Below are positions 55,801 to 64,000 of a stretch of 64,000 nucleotides of DNA, piece after piece. Numbering within the stretch: position 1 is the first letter of the stretch; every line of letters begins with the position of its first letter. The stretch lies in assembly GCF_001680005.1 (NCBI RefSeq), contig NC_033563.1:1054001-1118000 (forward strand), written 5' to 3'. The notes under the pieces are model-generated. The model was given only the letters and a program-made list of their open reading frames with translations. It made no database searches and was not told the origin of the DNA. Source of the DNA: Plasmodium coatneyi (Eukaryota; Apicomplexa; Aconoidasida; Haemosporida; Plasmodiidae). Made by a program: the position numbers and the translations under genes.

Positions 55801-57061
55801 AATTGTTCCCCTCCTTTTTCATAGACAATCCGGTGGTGTAGAACAACATATCTTCATACGAAACGTCATACAACTCCTTGAATAAATTAAAAAGAATTCT
55901 AAACATGTGCACGTACTCCATTCTATTGTTCACGTTATTCTTATAGATGTACTTTTTCTGGAAAAAGACATTACGCGTGTAAATTGTGACCAGCCGTCCG
56001 ACGACGCTTCCTCTGGGAGAGTAGTACGCACCATCATTATATTTCAATGGAAGTTGAATTGTGTAGTTCGGTTTGCCAATGTTTACCAACTTGACACTTG
56101 AAAGTTTATCCTCCAATTTGATAAGTATGGGGTGGCTATTACTATTGCTCGTGAAATTCAACGTGGAGCTCCCGCTTTTCCTTTCATCCCCAATTGTGGA
56201 CTCAATCCTTTTTATAAACTTATCAACCATATGCACATGGTAACAATGCACACTAGACAAGTCATAGTGTATGTTATAATTCACCGAGTGTGTCATAATA
56301 GTACCTGAACAGGGATACACTAATTCGTTATAGAAAGAATATAGTTGTGTATAATGTTCAATTGTCTTTGCATTTAGTTCAGAATGAAAATATAAAAATT
56401 TGCTAAATAAAAAATTTCCATGGACAAATGTCTTTTGTGGAAATGTGATTTTATTTTTTTTGTCACTTCTTACTACGTGTGTGATCCTATTTTCCATTTC
56501 GCTCAAGTCAATTACTCTAGTATTGTCACTACATCCGAGACAATGGCAATTGTTCCCGATATCGTAGTCTGCATTGTTTATCAAATCCGACATTTCCAAC
56601 ACAACACTGTAGTGTAGGGATGGAATGCCTTTAAAAATAAATTGGACACTTCCATCCTTAGAAAAGGTGTCCATCAAATTGTGTACAGAGACAATATCAC
56701 TTGATTCTTTTTGAATCAAGGTTGCCTTTATAACATGACCGCTTATTCCATTCTTCACAAGGATAGAATAGTCTGCAGTTTCACAAATGTTTTCGTACTC
56801 CAAGAGGCACGTTTTTCCAAAGGATCGTACATCCAAGATGTATCTCCTTTTTCTAATTGGTCCTCCTGCTGCTGAGGAGGAGTAGGATGATATTATATCC
56901 TTTTGCGCAACATTGTAGTAGTCATCTTCATAATTTATGCCCTTATTGTTCACTGAAGGGGAAGCAACCGAAGCGCTGGCCGCAGACTCCTTAAACCAGG
57001 AGGAGGACACTATGCCAAAAAGGCACACAACCAGCACACTATACAAATTTGTCATATGCAT
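46835..57061 (-). CDS. Cap380: Oocyst capsule protein Cap380
   Basis: One uninterrupted exon encodes 3408 residues with an N-terminal signal peptide (NLYSVLVVCLFGIVSSS); a second Met at residue 3 is an alternative start. The protein is large, secreted and mostly non-repetitive in its first two thirds. The last third has a TKPTEEV minisatellite, a 40-residue tandem duplication and many degenerate G-x-Y-x-V/I modules (see findings). A Cys-containing tail follows. The identity rests on size, single-exon structure, signal peptide and position between CCT-epsilon and nicotinamidase, as recalled for P. falciparum. In P. berghei, Cap380 forms part of the oocyst capsule and is needed for oocyst survival. 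No transmembrane anchor is visible. Five TAGCTA hexamers lie in its upstream region. Confidence 0.85.
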   Translation of the reverse strand: MHMTNLYSVLVVCLFGIVSSSWFKESAASASVASPSVNNKGINYEDDYYNVAQKDIISSYSSSAAGGPIRKRRYILDVRSFGKTCLLEYENICETADYSILVKNGISGHVIKATLIQKESSDIVSVHNLMDTFSKDGSVQFIFKGIPSLHYSVVLEMSDLINNADYDIGNNCHCLGCSDNTRVIDLSEMENRITHVVRSDKKNKITFPQKTFVHGNFLFSKFLYFHSELNAKTIEHYTQLYSFYNELVYPCSGTIMTHSVNYNIHYDLSSVHCYHVHMVDKFIKRIESTIGDERKSGSSTLNFTSNSNSHPILIKLEDKLSSVKLVNIGKPNYTIQLPLKYNDGAYYSPRGSVVGRLVTIYTRNVFFQKKYIYKNNVNNRMEYVHMFRILFNLFKELYDVSYEDMLFYTTGLSMKKEGNNSSHVDQDYNIYAEELSVLLNSLAFEFSAEAVGLKREVIVKEESKFVSEYGSNHFAQVKENQLVLRSSTEICLVVLESIARELSRFINLRLKQEYRHTCNTMRQGHSYANMSPMYHTYELDCNLSVLYLEYNLAEDVMVRRLITNKTLFEEVKLELFYNNIFGYTVYLHMQVDDKFVRSLKKRMPKYVNGSTVVTMTVIGRRTDAKDTSDVMVILKEISFPMQCRESCTSKHPIVVEENLDYITVGDICVQNEGLPKVCFPAYSFGYVFDTRLLRVHMISINPYPEILLTPSVQSSIVEGYFCILTPTLGEMVPSVSVPWVYQDTVCKEYINRCSLITTKFVLNDAGSVPGSAVAALRKNQFGVHLSTHFDEKHEEMMQVVYRLSGSGTESGGEQSFILTHYNDSFYINGQSNKMQWSRAKESFSGGGSAGGKALPDDEDDDDEDAYYKGVSQVDTKTHRVHVVDNKRVVLTHMQTPKQDDATLYHPFGEISINYEKIRPNMYMKFLNNYMYFYEGEEKYNVEETSPHFVNVSPYQYECLGAYAYLMNKFNILVNDSLNCDAIQMIIEVLLKANLGKYFIHHKNKKIHLNFFKKDEDSHDVFDLVHMEIYESHAPLKPIKTYKLNVSIDENNLNLLHQHRNVEYPNKYFSNVYILLFKAAYLSNGYDFYSFFYDLTGIRLIDSYVVEHMDKMIPAEKEAVKTIQSVLKEQFEVSLERHTTRYDSLINEISLLGAYVTELTSSYRKVAQAGSELVEGQKQSGAVSDAPLAGIKYFVYVDEFKYSSEKKLKPNEMAHHLAEHGVLMINKKSLCCSNFVDEVENSLYYHILYRYILSGQNFAPGVEDETILRMLEVTSSTPAGVAAMGHTIVQKLLGREVNNSVVNESWSESEVEFMANWIMGESGYISRKDAAVQSAIHVDLLDCINMDLQNHDENVIEEFTSEFDKHGALVSIKMEKWAQIASSDQYAVYFLFRNLAVPFVGETHRTETLEMRRVLLLKGGNPQTVTDESVIFKVYIDNVNSNSIFMLEKVIFVSKEGNQVVREINVEYQTFFVHPYSMILNTAIKSTHLGVTEVYYDKTLECHHYYNGLQVCNNPKFDYEGFSPYYVSYLENNQRKDILFKSKEEVANMINNGYLTVSKRFQLPMGGDVMTADIYRTVRIIVEEVAYSVGIHNLGEKSCGTLYLNRGQLHIPNDGKSLISNIFYDTNYCIDRGAVLKEILQVCNFEKKDLVKLFDHLDSNVLPYRLDEKFAGSLTREEVLSLIYYFLSVPPQVNELIRKNSIYLEIDEMSITRKKDSPKPSGGEEGTSAPTPVVVLVPSVSYMDSLLISKSMLSPKGMNEESIVQFNVALYMELLKNIRHLREKNGQKVDPTEVQVHVGEGSDPNDKNRVILEVKNYLQNSHTCSANGRSDGGAAFSLTPPHFSNAGPLFKPDDVLTYNVPSFTYTDRAIYVKEQPDIHSSFNNLFLYEGESVTDGKFLSAIVVLSPHRFLSFENVTYVGLIANTFDDMNQFVLKCYPHTKYDTSKFFSRYNLEPNTVYLVCRNMPVKFLKNGLYEFNKYVVEYDTHSDGTVGRHIYESLPIRPVYEVVNDPKVVVPRVEDITIKVNLIPSSDTSATNAAIVEYQIEVIGLVHLHNDPYVVVKPIFTHSSYLYNTIIYTMDDFMAYKYPRKLKYWEFLRIPFSRGLFKENTLTLKTVQCNREKGQGEISKAHCVYSLVMVKSCTLVKVVIKDLYGNEYEVKLDGEEQPQGGVTPVETSPEEETKPNKEETKPTEEVTKPTEEVTKPTEEVTKPTEEVTKPTEEETKPVPAPAQSSRKVCTSFLLSIQSKSSDVDRADDGTSLEEFFFLVHSSCIVKEGVISLSVAEDRETYSTDVEKKHLMNRDMFNDIYKMICEQIRLNKGDYVVKISKRAQNGEIPNKEMSVQRVHEDGSVYEKSALVNFWKNGFNVDLFGKKGKKVVVPAEEVEKVDGSVYDKSALVNFWKNGFNVDLFGKKGKKVVVPAEEVEKVEAPKEKQLPQEKPVQVKYDRIIDHVISITRTDAPKGDKEKAYEDKYTLLTGTLNSSVTSVVVKDGKVSATCLEGDCILESTFIEDMINAKSLKDGTYELDIKKRIHLTRSDDSDRRDASSPSASSSLSSSSSSLRGGSTHNGGSLLCIVENSFNTLSGGMKFRKIVHIQGEELSAKEGTYDVFITKGKYLVQKGNNSASEKDSAVIEKCINKAWKVKEKTDYKFGVQLTTSVAAKVDGARPALLREEEKEYYLVVNKLGQNGMPLYARNRVAHFIGKKGLADGKYIVQVDGDKYVAEALSVTSDSAGTTVGTKPVEEAVDRDEHFFQDLFKMLHKKPSNGSYYVEFSNSEIIDVKEGIVLTDQIVLTEEASSSTYYVKDGEDEEVNSQDNIVIAYLVEVVSDAEDDEGVAEYEEVYILHGYTLKGGQFLIEYNNGVCTMKSILKGNEGASSSDMEKVLNISGRKMNDGSYFVHVSELFMDEEGEYFDNPYAPQWKKKQAHSATPQQQGGSSAQEVTVEAAAPVDDAFWKHVMENMAVREFHKGSTKHGITTDQQRGSQEEEERPFHAYVHLDNDGQGNSCPFRKVLQGWGTGLEKGKYHVRVLNGSYFATTIYGSSVNNEYLKMLIQNAWAYPDRRMTSFHVDIHPGGYLNAEGKMENTLEEGEAYYSVTIRQLNGEQHNGADATGQGKIKEELIKMAGKDVPTGEYYIEVTDENGMATGMDVNGKKMDAPFLKNVVLLLYDIVKRGKYHVVITKDVPVMKTEQQSTTAGSKKLLSKTLVLTKLDLVDGQEIVQKVGTITTGIMVHPDRNIPDGSYGMHVYTNGTIQIRGIYVGSLFGPSEEAEMKKVLPSPPPTGLASGLYLVQVKSSVKQEVEPRSNLREDRDTSSRSGSSSSDFPSCMNRPAGKKTSMMIKNGDNSVVYYDNQPHANGRIALPSVKGGRTMTQYQRGNCQDNIRITHCTSSNPSNCMNVFKARRVGE
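49776..50015. repeat. Two 120-bp tandem repeats inside Cap380
   Basis: Units 49776-49895 and 49896-50015 are nearly identical, differing at only a handful of bases. Each encodes 40 residues, including SALVNFWKNGFNVDLFGKK and VVVPAEEVEKV. The near-identity at DNA level implies a recent duplication or conversion. The unit keeps the frame. Confidence 0.9.
50390..50505. repeat. 21-bp minisatellite encoding TKPTEEV in Cap380
   Basis: About five perfect 21-base units, with degenerate flanking units, encode repeats of seven residues, TKPTEEV on the minus strand. The run is probably length-variable between isolates. It forms an extended acidic/Pro linker before the C-terminal repeat region. Confidence 0.9.
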
Positions 57062-60000
57062 TTTTACTTAAACGTACTTAATTATGTGCGCAAGCATTTG
57101 CAAGAAAATATAAAGCATATATATATGTATATATACGCAGTATTGCTAGTATGTTAAAATATATATATGTTGGTATGCCCACAGCATACATATATACTTA
57201 CTAGTACAAATATAAACAAATATATATGTACGACTTTTCGTACTTACTTTTTTTGTGCTCCCTTAAAGAGCACTATTCAAAATAATTGGAACAGAAACCA
57301 GTTATGATGAAAAACATGAAGAAAACAAATGAGGAAAAAATAGAGTTATGCAAAAATATTTTCAAATAATTGCTTCAAAAGAAACACATTTAAAAATAAT
57401 TAAAAAATATAATGTTTTAAATATATATTTTTTAAAAATATAAAATTAATGAAAAAAATATTTTTTCAAAACATATTATTTCAAAATGAAATTAATCAAA
57501 TGAAGGTGTTTTTTCAAATGGGAAAAAAAAGAATTATTAATTTTTTTTTTTTTTTTCTTGGTGAACTACTTTGAAGAGTTAGAACACTGACTACTTGTTC
57601 TTTTGGCTAGCTGAACACTTACAAGATGGTGCCTGGTTCAGGATTATAAGCTTCTTTACAAATGCACCTATATAAATACGTATATTTTTTTCCCAGGTAG
57701 CGAAAATGTTCCGTTTTTTTCGTTTTTTTTTTTTTTTCCCATGGGGTAGCTAATATTTGTCTTTTTATTTCCAGGTAGCTAAAAATATACGTTTTTTTTC
57801 CAAGTAGCTAAAAAAAATTTTTTTTTTTTTTTTTTTCAAGGTAGCTAAAAAAATGTATATATATATTTTTTTAGATAGCTAAAAAGTTGTTAACTCTAGT
57901 GGGGCATTTCCAGATGTCATCGCCTGCAAGGCTCGAAGTTCACCTTAAACGTTTGCAGTATTGACGAATGCGTGTGGGTTCCTTTCTTAATTTACATTCA
58001 TAAACGTTTCGAAGGAGCACGCATGCCTGTGCTCTTAACATAAAAGAGTGAATTATTATGTACTGGTATTTTGGCTGGAAACGCTCTGCAAATATTTATA
58101 AACGTATTCATATTAACGGATGGGTGTTATCCGCCCCACCCAGGACCGTGCGAAGCTGCGCCGTACTAGGTGCGTTTCACTCAGACTATGCACGTATATT
58201 CTGCTCGCACTTTGATTATCCCTATCGGTGCACGCTGAAGAAAACGGATGACGTAAGCAAAATTGTATTTAAAAAAAAAAAAATAAATAAGCCCATATTT
58301 TAAGCTTAAATAAGGTGCAAACGTTTAACCATCACGTGTAAGGGATAATAATAATTATTCTCAATTAATGTATCAATATATACACTTCTTTTCTACTGGA
58401 ATGCCTTCATTTGGAAGCATAATAAAACACACAGGAAGGAAAGGAGATGAAGGAGAGTTTCCGATCTGCTCAATGGCAATGCTTACAATTGGAAAATTAG
58501 TTTCTGAATTTATACGCACAAGGTGCACTTGTAATTTTTCAGCGTCTGCATATGTAATTGTCCATTTTTAACAAAAAAAAAAAAGTTACTAATGCCTATA
58601 AAATTCACACTGAATTGCGCACACTGAGATCGTTTCTCGTATAGGTGCGTTTCATCTCTATTGTGGGGTGCACTTTACCAGGTGCTTGTTTCTACACCTT
58701 GTAAAAAAGGGAAAACGCAAAGATCACACTTTGAGATTTTTTTTTCCAGGGGGTAACATTAATAGTCAAAATATCAAAATGAGAAAGAAAAATTTAACTT
58801 CCCAAATTGATTAACTATAATGATGCAAATGAAATGGTTTCCTGGCGTCACCTGCATGCACACGGCTTGCCGTTAAATGAAGAAAAAAAAAAAAAAAAAT
58901 CCGGTCCACAAAAAGATCTACATGCTGATTTGTCAAAATGGGGGAAATGGTTCTCACCAAGGGTGTCAAAATTCAGCACCGGTGTTTCTTCTTTAACTTT
59001 TAACCTTATCACCAAACTTTTTCTTTTTTTTTTTTTTCTATTTCCCGCTCATGTATTAGCTCAACGTAACGGTGCTATACATAAAAATGATCATAAGGAC
59101 ATTTGAAAAAAAAGTTTGGTATGTAAATTAGGGATTCTTTTCATTACGAACCAGATGCTAATTTTATGTCATACGTGGGTAACCATGTTATGGTTAAACC
59201 AAGTATTGCGCTCTGGAGTGTTACTTCGCTATATGCCTTTTTGAGAAAGTTCTTTTTTCCATCGTACCCACCCCTCTGCGGCAGGCATGTCATTTGCCCT
59301 CATGAACACATGGATATGCGAGTAGAAATGAAAACGAGGACAGACGGATTTATTTATAAACGGCTCTTATAGGGTCAATAGAACTGGGTATGCAATTATC
59401 ACGTAATAGAGTTTGGTGTGCCCTAGTCCCCATCTTGGGGGAATATAGGACTCTAGGTCTCCCACTGTGAAGACAAGAACTTAGCCCTTTTTTTTTTGTC
59501 AGGCGCAAATCTCCCTTTCGTGTGAAGCATTCCCAAATGATCAAGCTGTTGGTCGGTTACACATATGTTCGCAAAAAACACGCGTATTGTTCAACATCGA
59601 AAAAGGCGCCCTAGGCATAGGTGCACTTCCGAGAAGATAACTGCAAGCGGTGCAAATCGATCAGAAGTAGGTGGCGTAGGTTACGGCACAACATGTGTGC
59701 AAAAAATGTTCTCTTTTTAGTGAGAAAAATACCATGGTGTTTTCTTCAAAGAAGTGAGAAAACGTGTGATCCAAATGGGTGATAACGGGACATGGTCACA
59801 TTGGTCCTGGTCCGAGTATTATTTCGCCGGGCTCTCTTTACACATGTGGGGGCACATAATCTTTGCACACACCTTTGCCGTACTCCTCATAAGGAGTGCC
59901 ACGTGAATATATCACTTTTGTGTATACATCCAATGACCGCTCAAAGAGGACACATTGGAGGCACATCATCTGGGGAAGCACGCGAACTCCACCTGTTGGT

Positions 60001-62645
60001 ACCTGCATGAATTATATCTGCCACCCTTTTATTGGGAAAAAAAAAGAATAACCACTTATTGGTTATCCCCCATTGGCATGACCCTTGGATAAAAAAAGTG
60101 TATGTATACTTCTCAGTCAAGCGAATATTGTATGTCATTTTTCCATTTACGTTCTTTCACGTATGCGTGTAATCATGGTGTAGCTGGAAGGGACTTCCCC
60201 AAGAGCCTCTTCCCAGCATGATACCTTATTCACACCACATTGAAGGCTCATCATTTGGCCGTTACCAAAATGAATACTTATATAAACGCATACCTGCGTA
60301 TTTTTCCTGCTAACCAAACGTCATCAGAATTGGCTGCTTTTACCCTTCGCTTGATAGCGGCATTTCTACCAATATAGTTTATGCCCGTAGACTAAGATTA
60401 TCCTACAGCGTTTTCTTTTTTCTTTTCACATAAATTTTATCCACTTTGAAGTGGCCCATACATAAACATATGTTCGACTCTTGGGGAAGTATAATTGGAA
60501 ATTTTTCGAAAACAGGGTGATGCGTGGAAAGTGTCACCACAGTGTACTGTTGGCTGCTCACAATGTGCAGGCGCTTCCGTTAAGCGATCACGCCAGCGTC
60601 AGTCTCCTCACTGATTCAATGGGTTGTCATGACATACATTTGCCATACTCGCCATATACATTCTCAAAACGCTTCTGAAGCTATAAACACAATTTGGTTT
60701 GGATATCCCCCCAGGGGTAACAGAAAAAAAATGAACTCGCAAGGAGGGGAACGGGTACGGAGAAGCAAATGAAAGATAAGCGCATAATAATATGAGCCAC
60801 GCACACCTCAACACCTTAAAACGGTTAGAAAGCTATATTATGTGTATATGAAAATAGAATAATTTGCCTTAACTGATCTGAAAAGGATCAGCAGTTGCAT
60901 AGGTCTTTCGCACAGTGTGCAGGCAGAATGGAAAGGTTGCACACCCTTTGTCAGAAATAAGGAGAGACACTTTTCGGTCCACACTTAAAAATGTTATTAT
61001 GGTACAAGGTGACACTTTTTTTCTTTTTTTCTCTGGGAGATGTACCAACGGAAAGGGGGGGCACACTTAACATTGGTTCGGTAAAAGAACATCGGGGGCA
61101 TTTCAACATGTGGGAACTTTAAATTGCGATGAAGTTTTTTCTAACCTTTCTGCGCAGGGTGTGCCTAATTTGTTCATATGTTGCGTAGTGCCACGGTGAC
61201 CACTACTATGCCGCCGCTCACAATTATCCCCTACACACACTGCTAACACGAAGGAACTCATCGATAGAACTGCTATGCAGTTCATGAGTCGGGCTAAAAT
61301 GAAACCTGCTTTGGACGGGCATACTTCCCCAATTTGAAAAAAAGAAAAAAAAACCAATGGATACTGTGTTGCAAGGAACGGTAAAATTGATTACATCGCG
61401 TGGAGGAACCTACGCCATTTCAAAAAAGGACCGCTTTGTAAACACCTTTTTGGTGACGTTTTAATTTCCACCATTCACGGGGGTGGGTGTAAAAAAGCTG
61501 TGGCCACCAGGATTCAATTTTGGGGGGTATAATTTCCTTCACGCATTTGTTGCGCATAATGTAAAGAAACAAAAAATGGTAAAAAAGTAAAATAAATAAA
61601 CCGTACGAATGCCCTTTTTTTTTTTCTTTCTTTTTTTATGGTCCGATCAATACATGCAGCGCGCCAAGCATGACTCAAAAGTAGCACATACTCTTCGTCC
61701 CCACTTGGCAAGCATCCATGCCTTTTCCACAAGCCCGCTGGTACACATTTGCATATATATTCATACACATATAATTGCTAACGGTGCTGACGACGATAGG
61801 TTCCATTTGGCAAATGCAACGTGTACATTATTACTCACGCGCATCGAAATAAAATCCGCAAAAGTTTCTTTCTGCCTCCTTATACTTTTGCGCATAAACC
61901 TACAACAACCCGTGCGTAAAAGAAAATGGGGAAATTTGGGCAAACGTGAAAAAGAAGGGAAAAACGGTGAATCACATATGTAAATAAAAACGTGAACACA
62001 CGGAGCAGTAATGCAAAATATCACCCGCGTCCTTCCAATTCACAGTTATTGGAAAAAATGGTAACTCTTAAAAAAAAAGTGGGGGGAAAAAGAACCCACA
62101 TGTGAGCGCAGCTTTTCCGTTTGCGCAGGTAAGGAATGGAAGCGCTGAGGCTGTTGTACATAAGGACAAAAAAAAGAAAAAAAAAAAACACACGTAGAGC
62201 ACCCCTACAGACATATGGAAGAGATGGGGAAAGTTGTATATCTAGCCACATTCGCTGTTCACAATTCGAACAACGATTCAACCCTCGCAGGGTTATATAT
62301 ATATATAGTAATACCGTCCCCTCTCCCTGCTTGCGGGAAAAATATGCCCGTGTGAACATCCCCCAAAGGAGCCTCCCAAAGTGTTCACACAATACAAAGC
62401 AGCACAACACGGCAATCGCACAGCACAAAAAAAAAAAAATGAAAAAAAAGAAAAATATATAACTGTATGTAAGCATATATTTTTCTTTTTTTTTCATTTT
62501 TTTTTTATACGCTTGTATATGTACCTTACACAACCCCGCCCTGAACGGAATCCACTTCCACCCTGTTTCGCTCCAACCCCATCGATGCAACACCTTACGC
62601 GTTTTCCCCAGCTACATTTTTTCCATTCCCCCGCATACACACAAA
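57062..62645. other. Gene-free 5.6-kb gap with the Cap380 and nicotinamidase promoters
   Basis: No gene is supported here on either strand. The first 500 bases are extremely AT-rich (about 57240-57560), and a TAGCTA cluster lies at 57747-57881. From about 58 kb the base composition becomes more balanced, yet ORFs remain short (at most 190 codons, through homopolymers). I see no tRNA or rRNA. The last part (62400-62645) contains poly(A) and poly(T) tracts before the nicotinamidase start. The gap is much larger than other spacers in the window. Confidence 0.6.
57747..57881. promoter_or_regulatory. Cluster of five TAGCTA hexamers (AP2-O site) upstream of Cap380
   Basis: Exact TAGCTA palindromes start at 57747, 57776, 57805, 57842 and 57876, spaced 29, 29, 37 and 34 bases apart. 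Most sit in the context AGGTAGCTAAAAA between poly(T) tracts. Degenerate neighbours are TAGCGA at 57698 and TAGCTG at 57608. TAGCTA is the binding hexamer established for AP2-O, the ookinete transcription factor of P. berghei. The cluster lies about 690-820 bases upstream of the Cap380 start codon. Assigning it as a Cap380 enhancer is inference. Confidence 0.65.
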
Positions 62646-63929
62646 ATGAAGTGCTTCTTCATAGTAGATGCACAGAACGACTTCCTCCCCAAGGGGTCGT
62701 TCAACTCCCGAGACGATTACATGGACGCACTGAACAAAATCAACGCCATAAGACTAAGGCTACACAACTGTACAGAGAAGGACCTAATCAAATTGAACAA
62801 CTGCAAACACATGATGCAGTACCAACCGGATAAATTGCTAAAGGAAAATATCGTGCAGTATCACCAGTGCAGCAATGATATAGATGATGACCACAGAGAA
62901 GGGGACATTCTTCTCTTTCCGTGGGATGGTAGTACGATAAGCAGTTGCTCCAATGGATTGAGCGCCCTAAACGGCTGCAGCGGTTTGCATAAACAACCTG
63001 CACAGGGCACAATAAACGGCGTAGATGTTATACCAAATTATAGTCATAACGACGAGCACATGTATAATCACCATTCTGATGGAAGTCACCCCAACAAGGG
63101 GGAGACAAACAACGTAGTAACGTCAAACGGAACGAAAGAAAGCACCGACGGGGAAAATGCAAAATTTGCTCTGAACATACTATCTGTTGATTACCACCCA
63201 CAGTGTCATATTTCCTTTGCGGAAACGCACAGAATTATGTTCGAGCAGATAAACAAAAATAAGGGGATCAAAAAGAGTAGCGTGGAGATGAATCTAGCAC
63301 CATTTGAAGAGGAAGCCGAAGGTATGCTTGGCGATGATCATGGTGATGAAAGTGACGGAGGAGAGGTTCAGCACGCTGAACAGGCAGACCTCCAAGAACA
63401 ATTTACTTTCCTGAAAAAACATAAAATTTTAAACCTCACTGATGTGATGAAGAACCTACACAATATCAAGTCGACCAAGCACATCTACAAAAATGTTAAT
63501 TCGGTTAGTGATATAAAGGAATATAGCAAGCTAAACTTCCTAAACGGGTCAATAGATGTATGGCCAGTCCACTGTGTGCGGAACACCCCGGGGTGCAAAA
63601 TACACCCGAACCTTATCAGACACATGAACGACATTGTTATTAAAAAGGCCGACACAGAGAACCACGACAGTCACACTATTTTCGAAAACAGGGAGATAAA
63701 CGAAAAGATTTTAAAACTGCTCAAAGGAATGAACATAAAGTCTGTCTACATTTGCGGGTTCATATTCGAGTACTGCGTAAAGGAAACTGCTTTGTCTTTT
63801 TTGAATTTCGGGTTTGACACCTACATTGTGGAGGACGCAACGGCATACTTGTTCGGGCGGGAGGAAGATAAGGATAATTTGAGGAAGAAGGGAATCAAGT
63901 TTGTGAATTCCTCCACCATGTTCGCTTGA
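62646..63929 (+). CDS. Nicotinamidase (isochorismatase family)
   Basis: A single exon encodes 427 residues. The isochorismatase-fold residues are visible: catalytic Asp8 in FIVDAQNDF, metal ligands in VDYHPQCHISFAETH (about 181-195), the WPVHCV segment (about 307), a Lys near 333 in IVIKKADTE, and the catalytic Cys at about 376 in FIFEYCVKE. The enzyme hydrolyses nicotinamide to nicotinic acid and ammonia, feeding the NAD salvage pathway. It is about twice the length of bacterial PncA. The extra length is an Asn/His/Gly-rich insert between residues about 55 and 170 and an acidic insert at about 210-265. Both are outside the catalytic motifs, so activity is expected. Gene position next to Cap380 matches P. 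falciparum as recalled. Confidence 0.9.
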   Translation: MKCFFIVDAQNDFLPKGSFNSRDDYMDALNKINAIRLRLHNCTEKDLIKLNNCKHMMQYQPDKLLKENIVQYHQCSNDIDDDHREGDILLFPWDGSTISSCSNGLSALNGCSGLHKQPAQGTINGVDVIPNYSHNDEHMYNHHSDGSHPNKGETNNVVTSNGTKESTDGENAKFALNILSVDYHPQCHISFAETHRIMFEQINKNKGIKKSSVEMNLAPFEEEAEGMLGDDHGDESDGGEVQHAEQADLQEQFTFLKKHKILNLTDVMKNLHNIKSTKHIYKNVNSVSDIKEYSKLNFLNGSIDVWPVHCVRNTPGCKIHPNLIRHMNDIVIKKADTENHDSHTIFENREINEKILKLLKGMNIKSVYICGFIFEYCVKETALSFLNFGFDTYIVEDATAYLFGREEDKDNLRKKGIKFVNSSTMFA

Positions 63930-64000
63930 TGTGGGCAGTAATTTGGAATGAAAAAGGGGAGCAACAGTAGTATAGCAGTAGCACAGCAGATGCTCCACCT

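Noticed and set aside
60481..60678. 65-codon ORF in the large gap
   Set aside because: It is short, has no splice partner, and resembles no family.
57062..62645. tRNA, rRNA or snoRNA genes in the gap
   Set aside because: I looked for cloverleaf-like T-loop and anticodon patterns by eye and found none that held; a covariance-model search would be needed to exclude them.
1..64000. CRISPR arrays, insertion sequences or bacterial-type operons
   Set aside because: The sequence is a eukaryotic nuclear chromosome with spliced genes. No spacer-repeat arrays or transposase-like ORFs are seen.

Overview
The window is Plasmodium nuclear DNA from the monkey-malaria (vivax/knowlesi) clade. Gene bodies have balanced base composition. 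They are separated by AT-rich spacers full of poly(A)/poly(T) tracts, and several genes have small introns with GTAAGT-like donors and pyrimidine-rich acceptors. A KIR/PIR-type variant antigen gene and an interstitial telomere-like sequence at the left end point to P. knowlesi or a close relative such as P. coatneyi. The species call is inference.

Left end (1-5.8 kb): a gene-poor accessory stretch with a G-rich GGTTGTTAGG-type repeat field, a telomere-like motif and one complete three-exon kir/pir gene (4133-5812). From 6.2 kb onward the window is conserved core. In order: an EEP-family phosphodiesterase (CCR4/PDE12-like, minus), a RAD6-like ubiquitin E2, a kinesin-8 (8X-like), an IST3/RBMX2-type splicing factor, the eEF1B exchange factor, the very large ABC transporter ABCI3, two conserved proteins of unknown function (minus), a poorly resolved stretch with small split ORFs (34-36.4 kb), protein phosphatase-1 inhibitor 2, the R-SNARE SEC22, a five-domain CPW-WPC secreted protein, chaperonin subunit CCT-epsilon, the 3408-residue oocyst capsule protein Cap380 (minus), a 5.6-kb gene-free gap, and a nicotinamidase. 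From memory, unchecked, this order matches P. falciparum chromosome 3 from about PF3D7_0319200 to PF3D7_0320500.

This is not one operon-like system. Three genes do share the mosquito-stage programme: kinesin-8X, CPW-WPC and Cap380. The strongest regulatory signal I found is a cluster of five exact TAGCTA hexamers about 0.7-0.8 kb upstream of Cap380. TAGCTA is the known site of the ookinete factor AP2-O. Other highlights are the complementary, half-degenerate nucleotide-binding domains of ABCI3, a family of degenerate G-x-Y-x-V repeats in the last third of Cap380, and several small split genes that a single-ORF search misses. Exon boundaries given below were derived by hand from splice signals and reading phase and are not confirmed by transcripts.
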